DNA of 54,705 bases from AG25 sp035604455 (GCA_035604455.1 DATNIM010000062.1:1-54705), one strand, 5' to 3'; numbered from the stretch's first letter, positions 32,698 to 41,793 are shown. A program made the numbers and translations. Notes: generated by a model from the letters alone, not told the origin.

Positions 32698-34020
32698 CTA
32701 AGTCTTTTGGATGAACTTGCGCATCTGCTGGAACTGCTCCAGCAACCGATTCACTTCCTGCACCGACCGGCCCGACCCCTTCGCGATCCGCAGCTTGCGC
32801 GAGCCGTTCAAAATCTTGGGCGTCGCGCGCTCGTCGGGGGTCATCGATAACACGATCGCTTCCACATGCTTGAGGCGGCGGTCGTCGAGCGACACGCCCT
32901 TGAGCTTCGCCCCGAGCCCCGGCAGGAGCCCCACCACCTGCTTCAGGGGACCCATGGCCTGCATCTGGCGCAACGCGACCAGAAAGTCCGCGAGGTCCAT
33001 GCCCTGCTTCGATCGTGCCTTCTGCGCCAGCCGCTTCGCCTCGTCGGCGTCGAGCGTCGCGGCCGCCTTCTCCACGAGCGCAACGACGTCACCCTGGCCG
33101 AGAATGCGTCCGGCCAACCGTACGGGGTCGAGAGGCTCCAAGGCGTCCGTCGCTTCGCCCACCCCGACGTACTTGATCGGCAGGCCCGTGATCCCATGGA
33201 TCGAGAGCGCCGCCCCACCCCGGGCGTCACCGTCGAGCTTCGTGAGAATCACGCCCGTCAACCCGACGCCGTCCTGGAAGCCACGGGCCAACCGCACGGC
33301 ATCCTGTCCCGTCAGCCCGTCCGCCACGAGCAGCACTTCGCGCGGAGGGACCGCCGCCTTCAGCGCCCGCAACTCCTCCATCATGGCCACGTCGATCTGG
33401 AGGCGTCCGGCCGTGTCGACTATGACGGTCCGACAGCGGGCCCGCTCTGCGTCCCGCAATCCCTCACGCACGAGCCGGGGAACGTCCCGCTCCCCCTCCG
33501 ATCCGCCGAAGACGGGGATCCCAAGCGGCTCCGCGAGCTGCGCGAGCTGGGCGCGCGCGGCCGGCCGGTAGACGTCCGCGGCAATTAGCCCGGGCGCCTT
33601 CTGCTCGAGCTTCAGGCGTCGCGCGAGCTTCGCCGCGGTGGTGGTCTTCCCAGACCCCTGGAGGCCGACGAGGAAGATCACCGTCGGCCCGACGCTTGCG
33701 AAGTCGAGCGCGGGCGCCCGGCGGGCCGTGGCTCCCGGCGCAAGTTGCTCGTCACGCGCGCCCAACATCCGGGCGATCTCGTCGCGCACGAGCTTCGCGA
33801 CTTGCTGACCGGGGTTCACCGCGCTGAGTCGGACGGCGCCGACCGTGCGCTCGCGCACGTGCGCGACGAAACGCTCAGCCACCTCGACGCTCACGTCGGC
33901 GTCGAGCAGGTGGCGCTGGATCTCGGTGAGTGCCTCGCCCACGTCGGCCTCGGAAAGGACGCCCCGGCCCGTGAGCCGACGCAGCACTGCCCCAAGCTGC
34001 TCGCCGATGCCCGCAAACAT
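32698..34020 (-). CDS. ffh: Signal recognition particle protein Ffh (SRP54)
   Basis: 440 residues. The N domain comes first (GEQLGAVLRRLTGRGVLSEA), then the G domain with GLQGSGKTTTAAKLARRL, DTAGRLQID and LTKLDGDARGGAALSI. The Met-rich M domain closes it (KQGMDLADFLVALRQMQAMG, MTPDERATPKILNGSRKLRI, RSVQEVNRLLEQFQQMRKFI). It binds signal sequences of nascent membrane proteins and 4.5S RNA and docks to FtsY. First gene of the ffh-rpsP-rimM-trmD-rplS-rnhB operon. Confidence 0.98.
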   Translation of the reverse strand: MFAGIGEQLGAVLRRLTGRGVLSEADVGEALTEIQRHLLDADVSVEVAERFVAHVRERTVGAVRLSAVNPGQQVAKLVRDEIARMLGARDEQLAPGATARRAPALDFASVGPTVIFLVGLQGSGKTTTAAKLARRLKLEQKAPGLIAADVYRPAARAQLAQLAEPLGIPVFGGSEGERDVPRLVREGLRDAERARCRTVIVDTAGRLQIDVAMMEELRALKAAVPPREVLLVADGLTGQDAVRLARGFQDGVGLTGVILTKLDGDARGGAALSIHGITGLPIKYVGVGEATDALEPLDPVRLAGRILGQGDVVALVEKAAATLDADEAKRLAQKARSKQGMDLADFLVALRQMQAMGPLKQVVGLLPGLGAKLKGVSLDDRRLKHVEAIVLSMTPDERATPKILNGSRKLRIAKGSGRSVQEVNRLLEQFQQMRKFIQKT

Positions 34021-34110
34021 AAGCCTACCAAGCTACTAACAGGCCACGTCGTTTAGAAGGGGAGGTGCAAACCCGGCAGTGGTCCAACTGGCCCATTACC
34101 TGCAAACCCA

Positions 34111-34124
34111 GCCCGCAGGCGGGC
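34111..34124 (-). terminator. Palindromic hairpin after the metallopeptidase gene
   Basis: GCCCGC-AG-GCGGGC is a perfect 6-bp palindrome touching the stop codon of the minus-strand metallopeptidase gene. On the minus strand it is followed by TGGGTTTGC, a poor T-run, so it would be a weak terminator of that operon ahead of the ffh operon. Confidence 0.35.
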
Positions 34125-35321
34125 CTAGTTGACGTGGACGAGAGGGAGGTGTTTCCAGCCCACCCACGCGGTGGGCGCGTCGACGAGGCGCACGCCTGGC
34201 GCGCCGCCGACCACAAGGCGCGTGATCTCCGCACGGCGACCCGCAGGGGCGTTGGCGCGTCGAGCGGCCCACGCCCGCTTGAGGCCCTGCGCGAACCGGT
34301 CGGCGATCGCCGCATTATCCCAGAACGAGTACCACACGAGCGCCTCGTCTCCGGCGCCGAGCACCTGGTAGCGGTCCCCGTCCCAGCCCGTCGCCAAGGC
34401 CGTAGCGGCGGCTTCGTCGCCCAGGAACTGCTCCAAGAGCAGCCGCGTCTCAAACTCGCCAAGGTCGTTCTCATAGCGCACCGTATCTGCGGCGGGCGTG
34501 ACGAACGTGACGGGCCGGGGCCGGTCGCCGGCTTCGTAGCGGTCGGGGTGGAGGATCTGCTCGGTCGACGTGGGCATGAGCGTGCCGAACGGTTGCTTGC
34601 CGGGATGGAGCTGCTCGAACGTGCGGATGAATTCCGCGCCCGCCAGGTAGGGGAAGATGAGACTCTCGCGCAGCCACAGGGGCGCGTGCGCGAAGATGCT
34701 CATTTGGGCCTGCTGCTCGCCCAGGGCGTTCCGGAGCGTCCAGAAGTTCGGCAGGCTCTCGACCCGCTGCTCCGGCATGAGCACGAGAATCTGGGCGAGC
34801 GTCGCTTGGCCTTCGAGCACGGCTTCGGCCGCGCTGCGTCGGTCGTTGTGGGCGGGCTGCTGGACCAGGGAGTCGAGGTCCACATACTGATGCTGCAGCG
34901 CGTGGACGAGCTCGTGCGAGACCACGATTCGGGCCTGAGCCGGGTCGATGTCGGTCGGGACAAACAGCGCGTTCGAGTCGGGGTCGTAGTAACCCGCGAC
35001 TTGCTCCGTCATCAAGTCGACCATCGTCTTTCGGAGATCGATGGAATCGGGCAGAAGCCCGAACAGGCGGTAGGCCGCCTGGACTCCGACCAATTCGGCC
35101 GGGGTGAGATCCGCATCAAACTTGTGAATCACGTAGTCCCGCACCTGGGTCCGGCTGCGGCGGAGCAATACCGGGTGGTGCTTGAAGGCGAGTCCCGTCG
35201 CCCGGGCGACGGCGGGCATCATCTGGTCCACGGCCTGCTCGAGCTCGGCTTGACGCTGGACGTCCCGGGCTCGCTCGCGGCAGGCCGCGACGAGGAGGAG
35301 CAGCGCGAGCGCTCTCCTCAT
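34125..35321 (-). CDS. Lipoprotein zinc metallopeptidase (HExxH)
   Basis: 398 residues from ATG 35321, which overlaps the upstream stop (ATGA). MRRALALLLLVAACRERARD has a lipobox (LVAAC). The zinc motif HELVHALQHQ lies near residue 135, with a likely third ligand in AAEAVLEGQATLAQ about 35 residues later, the gluzincin arrangement. Before it, TEQVAGYYDPDSNALFVPTD is typical of these DUF-type peptidases. The protein should act at the envelope surface or periplasm. Substrate unknown. It is the last gene of an operon with a Clp-like ATPase and prepilin peptidase. Confidence 0.75.
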   Translation of the reverse strand: MRRALALLLLVAACRERARDVQRQAELEQAVDQMMPAVARATGLAFKHHPVLLRRSRTQVRDYVIHKFDADLTPAELVGVQAAYRLFGLLPDSIDLRKTMVDLMTEQVAGYYDPDSNALFVPTDIDPAQARIVVSHELVHALQHQYVDLDSLVQQPAHNDRRSAAEAVLEGQATLAQILVLMPEQRVESLPNFWTLRNALGEQQAQMSIFAHAPLWLRESLIFPYLAGAEFIRTFEQLHPGKQPFGTLMPTSTEQILHPDRYEAGDRPRPVTFVTPAADTVRYENDLGEFETRLLLEQFLGDEAAATALATGWDGDRYQVLGAGDEALVWYSFWDNAAIADRFAQGLKRAWAARRANAPAGRRAEITRLVVGGAPGVRLVDAPTAWVGWKHLPLVHVN

Positions 35322-36439
35322 CCGGCCCACTCGATGACCTTCCCGACCGCCGCGCCGACTACGCGGGCGACCTCGGCGGCGCCCACGGTCACGCCCTGGC
35401 GCTCGAGCTCGCGGCGGAGCTCAGCGTCCAACGCAACGCGGCGCTCGGCGAGCGACTCTCGAGGGGTCGGAGCCGCAGCTGCTGCGCGCGCTGGCTCCGG
35501 TGCCACGCGCCCGAAGAAGCGATCGAGTTCGGCTCCGATCCGCTCGATCACTGGAATCAAATCACCGATCACGTCGTCGGGGCTCGCTCGATTCTCCTCG
35601 GGGAGATCGCGCCGCAACAGCGCATCGAGCCGCCGCCGCTCACGGATCAGGCGATCGAGCCCGGCCGACACCTGGGCCGTCGCCTGGGCGTGGGCGCACG
35701 CCTCGTCCAGGACGTCGATCGCCTTATCCGGTCGCGCGCGATCGGTCACGAACCGGTCCGTGAGGACGATCGCCGCCTTGAGGGCGTCGTCCGTGATGGC
35801 GACGGCGTGATGCCGCTCAAGCCGCGGTCGCCGCGCCACGAGCACCTCCCACGTGGCCACCGGGTCGAGCTCCGCCACCGTGACGGGCTGAAACCGGCGC
35901 TCGAGGGCGGGGTCGTGCCGGATCCAGCGATCGTATTCGCCGAGCGTGGTCGCGCCGATGACCCGCACGTCGCCGCGGACGAGCGCCGGCTTCAGCATGT
36001 TGGCCGCGTCCATCGCAGCACCGAGCGCGCTCCCCTGGCCGATGAGGTTGTGCAGTTCGTCGACGAACAGAATCAGGTCCGGGTCGGCCACGAGCGCGCG
36101 CACCAGGCGCCGCACCCGCTCTTCGTACTGCCCCCGGAATGCCGTCCCGGCCAGGAGGGCCACGTGGTCGAGCACCATGACCCGCGCGTCTCGCAACGCC
36201 GGCGGGACCTCCGCGGCCGCGATGCGTTGGGCGAGTCCTTCGGCGATCGCCGTTTTGCCGACGCCGGCCTCACCAACGAGCGCAGGGTTGTTCTTGGTCT
36301 GGCGGAGAAGAATGTCGATGACTCGCGCGATCTCGGTGTCCCGACACCGCACGGGCTCGAGCGTGCCTCGACGGGCCTGCAAGGTAAGGTCCGTGCCCAC
36401 CTGCTCCAACACATCGCCCGAGGCCTGCGCATTCACCAC
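35318..36439 (-). CDS. AAA+ ATPase resembling only the first (D1) module of ClpA/ClpB/ClpC
   Basis: About 373 residues. Start taken as GTG 36439, two bases after the prepilin peptidase stop. Features are TDLTLQARRGTLEPVRCRDT, EIARVIDILLRQTKNNPALV, Walker A GEAGVGKTAIAEGL, Walker B LILFVDELHNLIG, VIGATTLGEYDRWI (sensor), ALERRFQPV (Arg finger) and DKAIDVLDEACAHA. The second ATPase module, the ClpP-binding loop and the N-domain are absent; the end is an Ala/Arg-rich helix region. It may be a stand-alone remodelling ATPase. The downstream metallopeptidase lipoprotein is coupled by overlap, but that product is exported, so direct partnership is unclear. Confidence 0.75.
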   Translation of the reverse strand: MVNAQASGDVLEQVGTDLTLQARRGTLEPVRCRDTEIARVIDILLRQTKNNPALVGEAGVGKTAIAEGLAQRIAAAEVPPALRDARVMVLDHVALLAGTAFRGQYEERVRRLVRALVADPDLILFVDELHNLIGQGSALGAAMDAANMLKPALVRGDVRVIGATTLGEYDRWIRHDPALERRFQPVTVAELDPVATWEVLVARRPRLERHHAVAITDDALKAAIVLTDRFVTDRARPDKAIDVLDEACAHAQATAQVSAGLDRLIRERRRLDALLRRDLPEENRASPDDVIGDLIPVIERIGAELDRFFGRVAPEPARAAAAAPTPRESLAERRVALDAELRRELERQGVTVGAAEVARVVGAAVGKVIEWAG

Positions 36440-36440
36440 A

Positions 36441-37226
36441 CTAGCTACCCCGGAGGAACTGGACGTACCACGCGAGCAGCCCGTCTCCAAACACGAAGGT
36501 CATGAGCGCACCCATCGCGAGGTACACCCCAAAAGGCACGACCCGACGCTTTCGGGTAACCGCTTGCGGGAGCGACACCGCAGTGCCCAAGAGCGCCCCC
36601 AGGAAGATTGTCAGCAGCACGCCCCGCCACCCGACGAAGCTGCCCACCATCGCCATCATAAAGACATCCCCGAGGCCCATCGCCTCTTCTTTGAACACCC
36701 ATCCCCCAACGATGCGGACGATCCACAACAACCCGAGCCCGACGGCAGCGCCCACCAGCGCCGCGACAAAGCCCTGGGCCCCGCCTTGCAGCGAGAGGCC
36801 CAAGCCGATCGCCAGGCCGCCGAAGGTGAGCTCGTGCGGAATGATCTGATGACGGGCATCGATGATCGCGATACCGAGGAGCACCGTTCCGAAGAGGGCG
36901 CCGCGCAGCGCTTCAAACGTGACACCGTAGAACAGGGCGGCCGCCACCCAAAGCAACGCCACTGCCGCTTCCACGAGCGGATACTGCGCCGAGATCGGCT
37001 GTCGGCAGTAGCGGCACTTGGCCCCAAGCCACGCCCAGGAAAGGATCGGGATGTTGTCGTACCACGCGATCCGGCGGTGGCATCGGGGGCAACTTGAGGG
37101 CGGATAAAAGAGGGAACGCGCCTTGGGGTCGTCCGCCGGCAGGCGCGCGATGCAGACATTCAAAAAGCTTCCGAGACACAACCCGACCGCGCCCGCGAAC
37201 ACGACGCCCGGGGCGTCACCGCCCAC
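36441..37226 (-). CDS. pilD: Prepilin peptidase (type IV pilus/type II secretion)
   Basis: 261 residues with ~7 membrane helices. GLCLGSFLNVCIARLPADDP opens the N-methyltransferase part, followed by the zinc motifs CPRCHRR and CRYCRQP. The two catalytic Asp are in LGIAIIDARHQIIP and EEAMGLGDVFMMAMVGSFVG, the GxGD-type protease site. It cleaves and N-methylates type IV pilin or pseudopilin precursors in the inner membrane. No pilin gene is in this operon. Its GTG start overlaps the RNA methyltransferase stop. Confidence 0.93.
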   Translation of the reverse strand: MGGDAPGVVFAGAVGLCLGSFLNVCIARLPADDPKARSLFYPPSSCPRCHRRIAWYDNIPILSWAWLGAKCRYCRQPISAQYPLVEAAVALLWVAAALFYGVTFEALRGALFGTVLLGIAIIDARHQIIPHELTFGGLAIGLGLSLQGGAQGFVAALVGAAVGLGLLWIVRIVGGWVFKEEAMGLGDVFMMAMVGSFVGWRGVLLTIFLGALLGTAVSLPQAVTRKRRVVPFGVYLAMGALMTFVFGDGLLAWYVQFLRGS

Positions 37227-38031
37227 GCAAGACCTCGTACAGAAGGATCCCGGCCGCGACGGCCACGTTCAGGGACTCAGCCCCCTGTGCAAGCGGCACC
37301 GCCACGCGCTTTGTCGATACGGCGTTCAGCTGGGGCCTGATCCCCGCTCCCTCGTTCCCAACGATTACACCGATCGGCCCGCTTTCCCCGGCTGCCTTCG
37401 CGCGGGCTCCCGAGGTGGCGCGATGCAACGGCACGCCGTCGGCGGCCGCGGCCCACAGGGTGACATCGTGCTTGCGCGCCCACGTGATGAACGCCGCGTC
37501 GTCGAGCACGAGCACCGGGTGGCGAAACGTGGCGCCCATCGCCGCCCGCAGCGCCTTCGGCGAGACCACATCAGCTGTCCCCCGCAGCGCGATCGTCCCC
37601 GCGGCGCCAAGCGCGTGCGCCGTGCGGATCAGCGTGCCAACGTTGCCGGGGTCCTGCACCCCGTCGATCACGAGCACGACGCCGTCCGCGCCCAGGGGCA
37701 GGTCGTCGGGATGCCACTTCCGTGGCTCGACGACGGCGAGAATCCCCTGCGGCGATTCGGTGTCGGCCAGCGTCGCAAAGGTGCGGGCGCTCACGTCTTC
37801 GACGGGAATGGCCTGGCGTTCGAGCTCCGCGCGCAGCGCACTGCCGCGCGCGGTGCGCTCGAGGTCCGGCGCCACGACGGCCCCGCGGATCTTGAGGCCC
37901 GCACCAAGAGCCTCCTCGACTAGGCGGACCCCCTCCACGAGCGCCAGCCCGCGGCGGCCCCGCGCCCGACGCCGTTGAAGATCACGAAGCGTGGACTGCA
38001 GATTACTTGGAATGCGCACCTCCCTCGGCAT
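37216..38031 (-). CDS. SpoU-type (TrmH family) RNA 2'-O-methyltransferase
   Basis: 271 residues from ATG 38031; a GTG at 38019 after GGGAGG is an alternative. The N-terminal RNA-binding part (RGRRGLALVEGVRLVEEALG) precedes the knotted catalytic domain: VLVIDGVQDPGNVGTLIRTA, GTADVVSPKALRAAMGATFR, PIGVIVGNEGAGIRPQLNAV and VAVPLAQGAESLNVAVAAGI. It methylates ribose in rRNA or tRNA; the target cannot be told. First gene of the four-gene operon and divergent from thiD. Confidence 0.92.
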   Translation of the reverse strand: MPREVRIPSNLQSTLRDLQRRRARGRRGLALVEGVRLVEEALGAGLKIRGAVVAPDLERTARGSALRAELERQAIPVEDVSARTFATLADTESPQGILAVVEPRKWHPDDLPLGADGVVLVIDGVQDPGNVGTLIRTAHALGAAGTIALRGTADVVSPKALRAAMGATFRHPVLVLDDAAFITWARKHDVTLWAAAADGVPLHRATSGARAKAAGESGPIGVIVGNEGAGIRPQLNAVSTKRVAVPLAQGAESLNVAVAAGILLYEVLRGR

Positions 38032-38091
38032 GTGCCGAATCCACGTAGCCTTAAACGTCGCCGCCCTTCCGTCCTTTGCCAAGGCGGCCCG

Positions 38092-38886
38092 GTGAACATT
38101 GCACTCACCGTCGCGGGCTCGGACTCGGGCGGGGGCGCGGGCTTGGAAGCTGACCTCAAGACCTTCCACCAGTTCGGCGTCTTCGGGACCTGCGTGGTGA
38201 CGGCCGTGACCGCTCAAAACACCCGCGGCGTCCTCGCCTGGGAGCCCGTCTCGGCCAGTCTCGTCGCCCGCCAGCTCGAAGCCCTCGCCGCCGACCTTCC
38301 GCCGCAGGGCGTCAAAACGGGCATGCTCGGTACCGGGGAGGTCGTCGAAGCCGTGGCCTGGGGGCTCGCGCGGTACGCCTTGCCAGACTACGTGCTCGAT
38401 CCCGTGCTCGTGGCCAGTACGGGCGACCGCCTCCTTGAACGCGACGCCGAACGCCTGCTGCGGCGGGCCCTCCTGCCGCTGGCGGCGCTCGTGGTCCCGA
38501 ACCTGTACGAAGCCGCCGTGCTGATTGAGGACGAGGTGCGTACCGTGGAGCAGATGGAACGCGCCGGTCGGGCACTGGTCAAGCTCGGCGCTCGCGCGGC
38601 GCTCGTGACCGGCGGCCATCTCGATGGCCCCGAACTGACCGACGTCTTGGTGACCGAAGGCATGACCCGCCGGTTCGCGCATGCGCGGATCGAGACGACC
38701 TCGACCCACGGCACGGGCTGCACCCTGTCAGCGGCGGTAGCCGCAGGATTCGCCCAGGGTCGGGGCCTCGTCCAGAGCGTGGCCGATGCGGTGGACTTCG
38801 TCGTGCGCGCGATTGCCGCGGCCCCCGGTCTGGGGCGCGGCCACGGTCCACTGAACCACTTCGTCCCCCCACCGCGCACCCGCTAG
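38092..38886 (+). CDS. thiD: Hydroxymethylpyrimidine/phosphomethylpyrimidine kinase
   Basis: 264 residues from GTG 38092 (MNIALTVAGSDSGGGAGLEA). The ribokinase-fold markers are DLKTFHQFGVFGTCVVTAVT, the phosphate-binding VLDPVLVASTGDRLL, and the anion hole THGTGCTLSAAVAAGFAQGR with catalytic Asp-equivalent region at the end. It phosphorylates HMP and HMP-P in thiamine synthesis. No other thiamine gene is adjacent. It ends convergently with PNP with a 4-base overlap. Confidence 0.92.
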   Translation: MNIALTVAGSDSGGGAGLEADLKTFHQFGVFGTCVVTAVTAQNTRGVLAWEPVSASLVARQLEALAADLPPQGVKTGMLGTGEVVEAVAWGLARYALPDYVLDPVLVASTGDRLLERDAERLLRRALLPLAALVVPNLYEAAVLIEDEVRTVEQMERAGRALVKLGARAALVTGGHLDGPELTDVLVTEGMTRRFAHARIETTSTHGTGCTLSAAVAAGFAQGRGLVQSVADAVDFVVRAIAAAPGLGRGHGPLNHFVPPPRTR

Positions 38887-39719
38887 AGGCGATCGAGCAC
38901 GCCCGTCACGAGCGCGGCGAGCGACGCGGTCGCGCGCCGACCGGTCTCCAGCACCTCGGCGTGCGCGATCGGCGCGGCCGACAGCCCGGCGGCGAGGTTC
39001 GTGATCATCGAGAGCCCGAGCACGCGCATGCCGAGCGCCCTGGCAGTAATGACCTCTGGCACGGTCGACATCCCCACCGCGTCAGCCCCAAGCCCGGCGA
39101 GCATGCGAATCTCGGCCGGGGTCTCGTAGGAGGGGCCGAGCAGCCCGGCGTACACGCCGGCCGCAAGCGGGATCGCGGCGTCCCGCGCCACGCCTCGGGC
39201 CAAGTTGCCGAGGCCCTCGTCGTAGGGCGCGCTCATGTCGGGGAAGCGTTCCTCACCGGGGAGCACGCGACCGATGAGCGGATTTCGCCACATGAAATTG
39301 ATGTGGTCGGTGATGAGCATCAGGCTGCCCGGGACCAGATTCGGGCGCACGGTCGCCGCGGCATTGGTGACGACAAGCACTTGAACGCCGAGGCGATGGT
39401 AGACCCGCACCGGCAGCGCGACCGTCGCGGGGGTATGGCCCTCGTAGAGATGCGCCCGACCCGCTTGGATGATCACCGGCACGCGTCCGAGGGTGCCCGC
39501 AACGAGTTCCCCATCGTGCCCGGGCACTCGCGCCTCGGGGAACTCGGGGACAGCGCTGAAGGCGAGGCGCCGCGGCGCATCCACGCGTCCGGCAATATCG
39601 CCGAGCCCCGAGCCGAGCACGATCGCGGCACGGGGCGCGTGGGGCCCGAGCCAGCGACGCACCACCTCCGCGGCTTGGTCGGCCCGCCGGGCCTCGCGCT
39701 CCTCGAGCCGCTCGGTCAC
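38883..39719 (-). CDS. Purine nucleoside phosphorylase
   Basis: 278 residues from GTG 39719, which overlaps the adenosine deaminase stop. The trimeric PNP (inosine-guanosine type) motifs are AAIVLGSGLGDIAGRV, RAHLYEGHTPATVALPVRVY, GSLMLITDHINFM, GPSYETPAEIRMLAGLGADA and VGMSTVPEVITARALGMRVL. It splits inosine/guanosine with phosphate to base and ribose-1-phosphate. Together with the deaminase upstream it gives adenosine to inosine to hypoxanthine salvage. The usual TNAAGG loop is TNAAAT here. Confidence 0.92.
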   Translation of the reverse strand: MTERLEEREARRADQAAEVVRRWLGPHAPRAAIVLGSGLGDIAGRVDAPRRLAFSAVPEFPEARVPGHDGELVAGTLGRVPVIIQAGRAHLYEGHTPATVALPVRVYHRLGVQVLVVTNAAATVRPNLVPGSLMLITDHINFMWRNPLIGRVLPGEERFPDMSAPYDEGLGNLARGVARDAAIPLAAGVYAGLLGPSYETPAEIRMLAGLGADAVGMSTVPEVITARALGMRVLGLSMITNLAAGLSAAPIAHAEVLETGRRATASLAALVTGVLDRL

Positions 39720-40987
39720 GAAAGCTGCTCGAATTCGCTCTGGAGCCGTGCCGCGAGGGCCACCCGCTCGGGCTCGGGCAAGAACGCGCTCTCGCACCCG
39801 GCGAGAACGAGACGCAGCAGATCGTCGCGCGACAGGCCTAAGGCCGTGTGGGCGAGGAAGTACTCGTCGGTGAGGCTGACGCCGCCCACGAGGCGCGCAT
39901 CGGTGCTGAGCGTCACCACGGCACCGGCGGCCAGAAACCGCTTGAGCGGATGGGCGGCGAGCGAGCGGACGGCGCCGGTGTAGAGATTGCTCGTGAGACA
40001 GACCTCCAAGGGCACACGCTCGGCGACCACGTGCTCGAGCAGCGCGTCATCCTCCACGAGGCGTGTGGCGTGCCCGAGACGGTCCGCTCCGCAGACCTTG
40101 AGCGCCTCGTGGATCGACGCAGGGCCCTCGGTCTCGCCGGCGTGACACGTGCGACCGAGCCCGTTGCGGGCAGCGAGGGCGAATGCCTCGCGGTGGACGG
40201 CCGCAGGATGCCCGCTCTCGGGCCCTGCCAAGTCGAAACCGACTACGCCGGCCCCGTGGTATGCCGCGGCCGCGCGCGCGAGCTCCAGGGACTCCTCCGG
40301 GGGTCTGTTCCGCATGGCACAGAGCACCAGCGCCGTCCGCGTGCCCGTCTCGGCTTGAGCCCGCGTGGCTCCGCGGAGCGGCCCTTCGATGGCTTCGGCG
40401 AGCGACAACGCCGGACGATGGAGCAACGGCGAGTAACGGATCTCGAGATAGCGTACGTGCTCAGCCGCCGCGTCCACCACGAGCTCGTACGCGATGCGTT
40501 CCAGCGCCTCGGCCGTCTGCATGACGGCGAGGGTGAGGGTGTACTTCTCGAGATAAGCCTCCAGCGAAGCGGCGCCCCGTCCCGACAGGGCACGAGCGAG
40601 CGCGTCGGGCGTACTCGCAGGCAGCGACACCCGCTGCTCGCGCGCCAGCTCGAGCATGGTGGCGGGCCGCAGCGAACCGTCCAAATGCACGTGGAGCTCG
40701 ACCTTGGGCCAGCGGCCGAGGGCTTCCCGCGTGAGGTCCGGAGCGCGCCGCGCCGTCACCACGACCCGGAGCACCTCCCCAGCCTCGCTCACGGGCAGCG
40801 TGACGTCGAGCGGACGCCCCACGCCATCCGTAACGTAGGCGTGCGACGCTGCGATGAGATCGGCCAGCGCCGGATCGAACGTAGCCACGACCTCGACCAC
40901 CGTGGCGCCGCGCGTCACGTCCACGGGCTCCGCGTTGACAAACACGCGCACGCGATCGGCGGTCACTCGAGGAAAATTGCCAATCAC
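39716..40987 (-). CDS. add: Adenosine deaminase-family enzyme with an N-terminal beta-grasp-like domain
   Basis: 423 residues. Residues ~90-420 are the deaminase barrel: zinc ligands in WPKVELHVHLDGSLRPATML, HAGETEGP with catalytic Glu, DRLGHATRL, and STDARLVGGVSLTDEY. The second Asp of the usual STDD is Ala. Residues ~10-85 are an extra domain, RVRVFVNAEPVDVTRGATVV then YVTDGVGRPLDVTLPVSEAG and EVLRVVVTARR, resembling ThiS/MoaD-like beta-grasp folds. It lacks a C-terminal GG. Normal bacterial deaminases are ~330-350 residues and lack this part. It should turn adenosine (or a related aminopurine) into inosine; coupled to PNP. Confidence 0.9.
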   Translation of the reverse strand: MIGNFPRVTADRVRVFVNAEPVDVTRGATVVEVVATFDPALADLIAASHAYVTDGVGRPLDVTLPVSEAGEVLRVVVTARRAPDLTREALGRWPKVELHVHLDGSLRPATMLELAREQRVSLPASTPDALARALSGRGAASLEAYLEKYTLTLAVMQTAEALERIAYELVVDAAAEHVRYLEIRYSPLLHRPALSLAEAIEGPLRGATRAQAETGTRTALVLCAMRNRPPEESLELARAAAAYHGAGVVGFDLAGPESGHPAAVHREAFALAARNGLGRTCHAGETEGPASIHEALKVCGADRLGHATRLVEDDALLEHVVAERVPLEVCLTSNLYTGAVRSLAAHPLKRFLAAGAVVTLSTDARLVGGVSLTDEYFLAHTALGLSRDDLLRLVLAGCESAFLPEPERVALAARLQSEFEQLS

Positions 40988-41067
40988 ACACCCGCCGCGC
41001 TACTTTGTCGGCGCTTGGAGTTGAGTTCGCGACCCGCGTCGCACCGTGTGCCACAGGAGCCGGAGTC

Positions 41068-41793
41068 GTGACGGCAGCCGTAGCAACACAGCGAGTCCTC
41101 GTCGTCGACGACGAGCCCGACATTACGGCCCTGGTCGCCTATCACCTCGCCAAAGAAGGCTACCGGGTGAGCACGGCGGCGAGCGGACGCGACGCCTTGC
41201 GGGCGGCTCGCGAAGAACGTCCCGATCTCATCGTCTTGGACCTGATGCTCCCCGGGGCTTCGGGCTACGATGTCCTCGCGGAAATCCGGCGTCGCGAGGA
41301 AACGAAGGAGATCGGCGTCATCGTGCTCACGGCGCGACGGGACGAAGCCGACCGCATCAAGGGCCTCGCCCTTGGCGCAGACGACTACTTGCCGAAGCCG
41401 TTCTCACCCCAGGAGCTGGTCCTGCGCGTGCGCGCCGTACTCCGCCGCCTCGCCGCCCCGGCTGTTGCGGCGGGAGGCGTGCTCACGGCCGGCGCCTTGG
41501 CCCTCGACGCGGGAGCGCATCGCGTCACGGTGGACGGCGACCCCGTGAACCTCACGGCCACGGAGTTTCGCCTACTGCATACGCTGATGGAACGGCAAGG
41601 CCGGGTTCAAAGCCGGGCCCAGCTGCTCGAATCAGTCTGGCACGCCCAGCCCGACATCCAGACCCGCACCGTGGACATGCACGTCCAGCGGCTGCGGCAG
41701 AAGCTCGGCCCCGCCGGGGACATCATCGAGACCGTGCGCGGCGCGGGCTATCGGTTCCGCGCCCCTCCAGCCGCCAGCCGCAAGCGCGCGTGA
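41068..41793 (+). CDS. PhoB-like response regulator (OmpR family)
   Basis: 241 residues from GTG 41068, which has GGAG upstream; an earlier frame start at 41005 is less likely. The receiver has VLVVDDEPD, LIVLDLMLPGASGYDVLAEI, IVLTARRDEADRI and DDYLPKPFSPQEL. The winged helix has VNLTATEFRLLHTLMERQGR, QTRTVDMHVQRLRQKLG and IIETVRGAGYRF. Followed with a 4-base overlap by a PhoR-like kinase and then by phosphatase and polyphosphate genes, so a phosphate-starvation role is likely by context. Sequence alone cannot separate it from other OmpR regulators. Confidence 0.9.
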   Translation: MTAAVATQRVLVVDDEPDITALVAYHLAKEGYRVSTAASGRDALRAAREERPDLIVLDLMLPGASGYDVLAEIRRREETKEIGVIVLTARRDEADRIKGLALGADDYLPKPFSPQELVLRVRAVLRRLAAPAVAAGGVLTAGALALDAGAHRVTVDGDPVNLTATEFRLLHTLMERQGRVQSRAQLLESVWHAQPDIQTRTVDMHVQRLRQKLGPAGDIIETVRGAGYRFRAPPAASRKRA

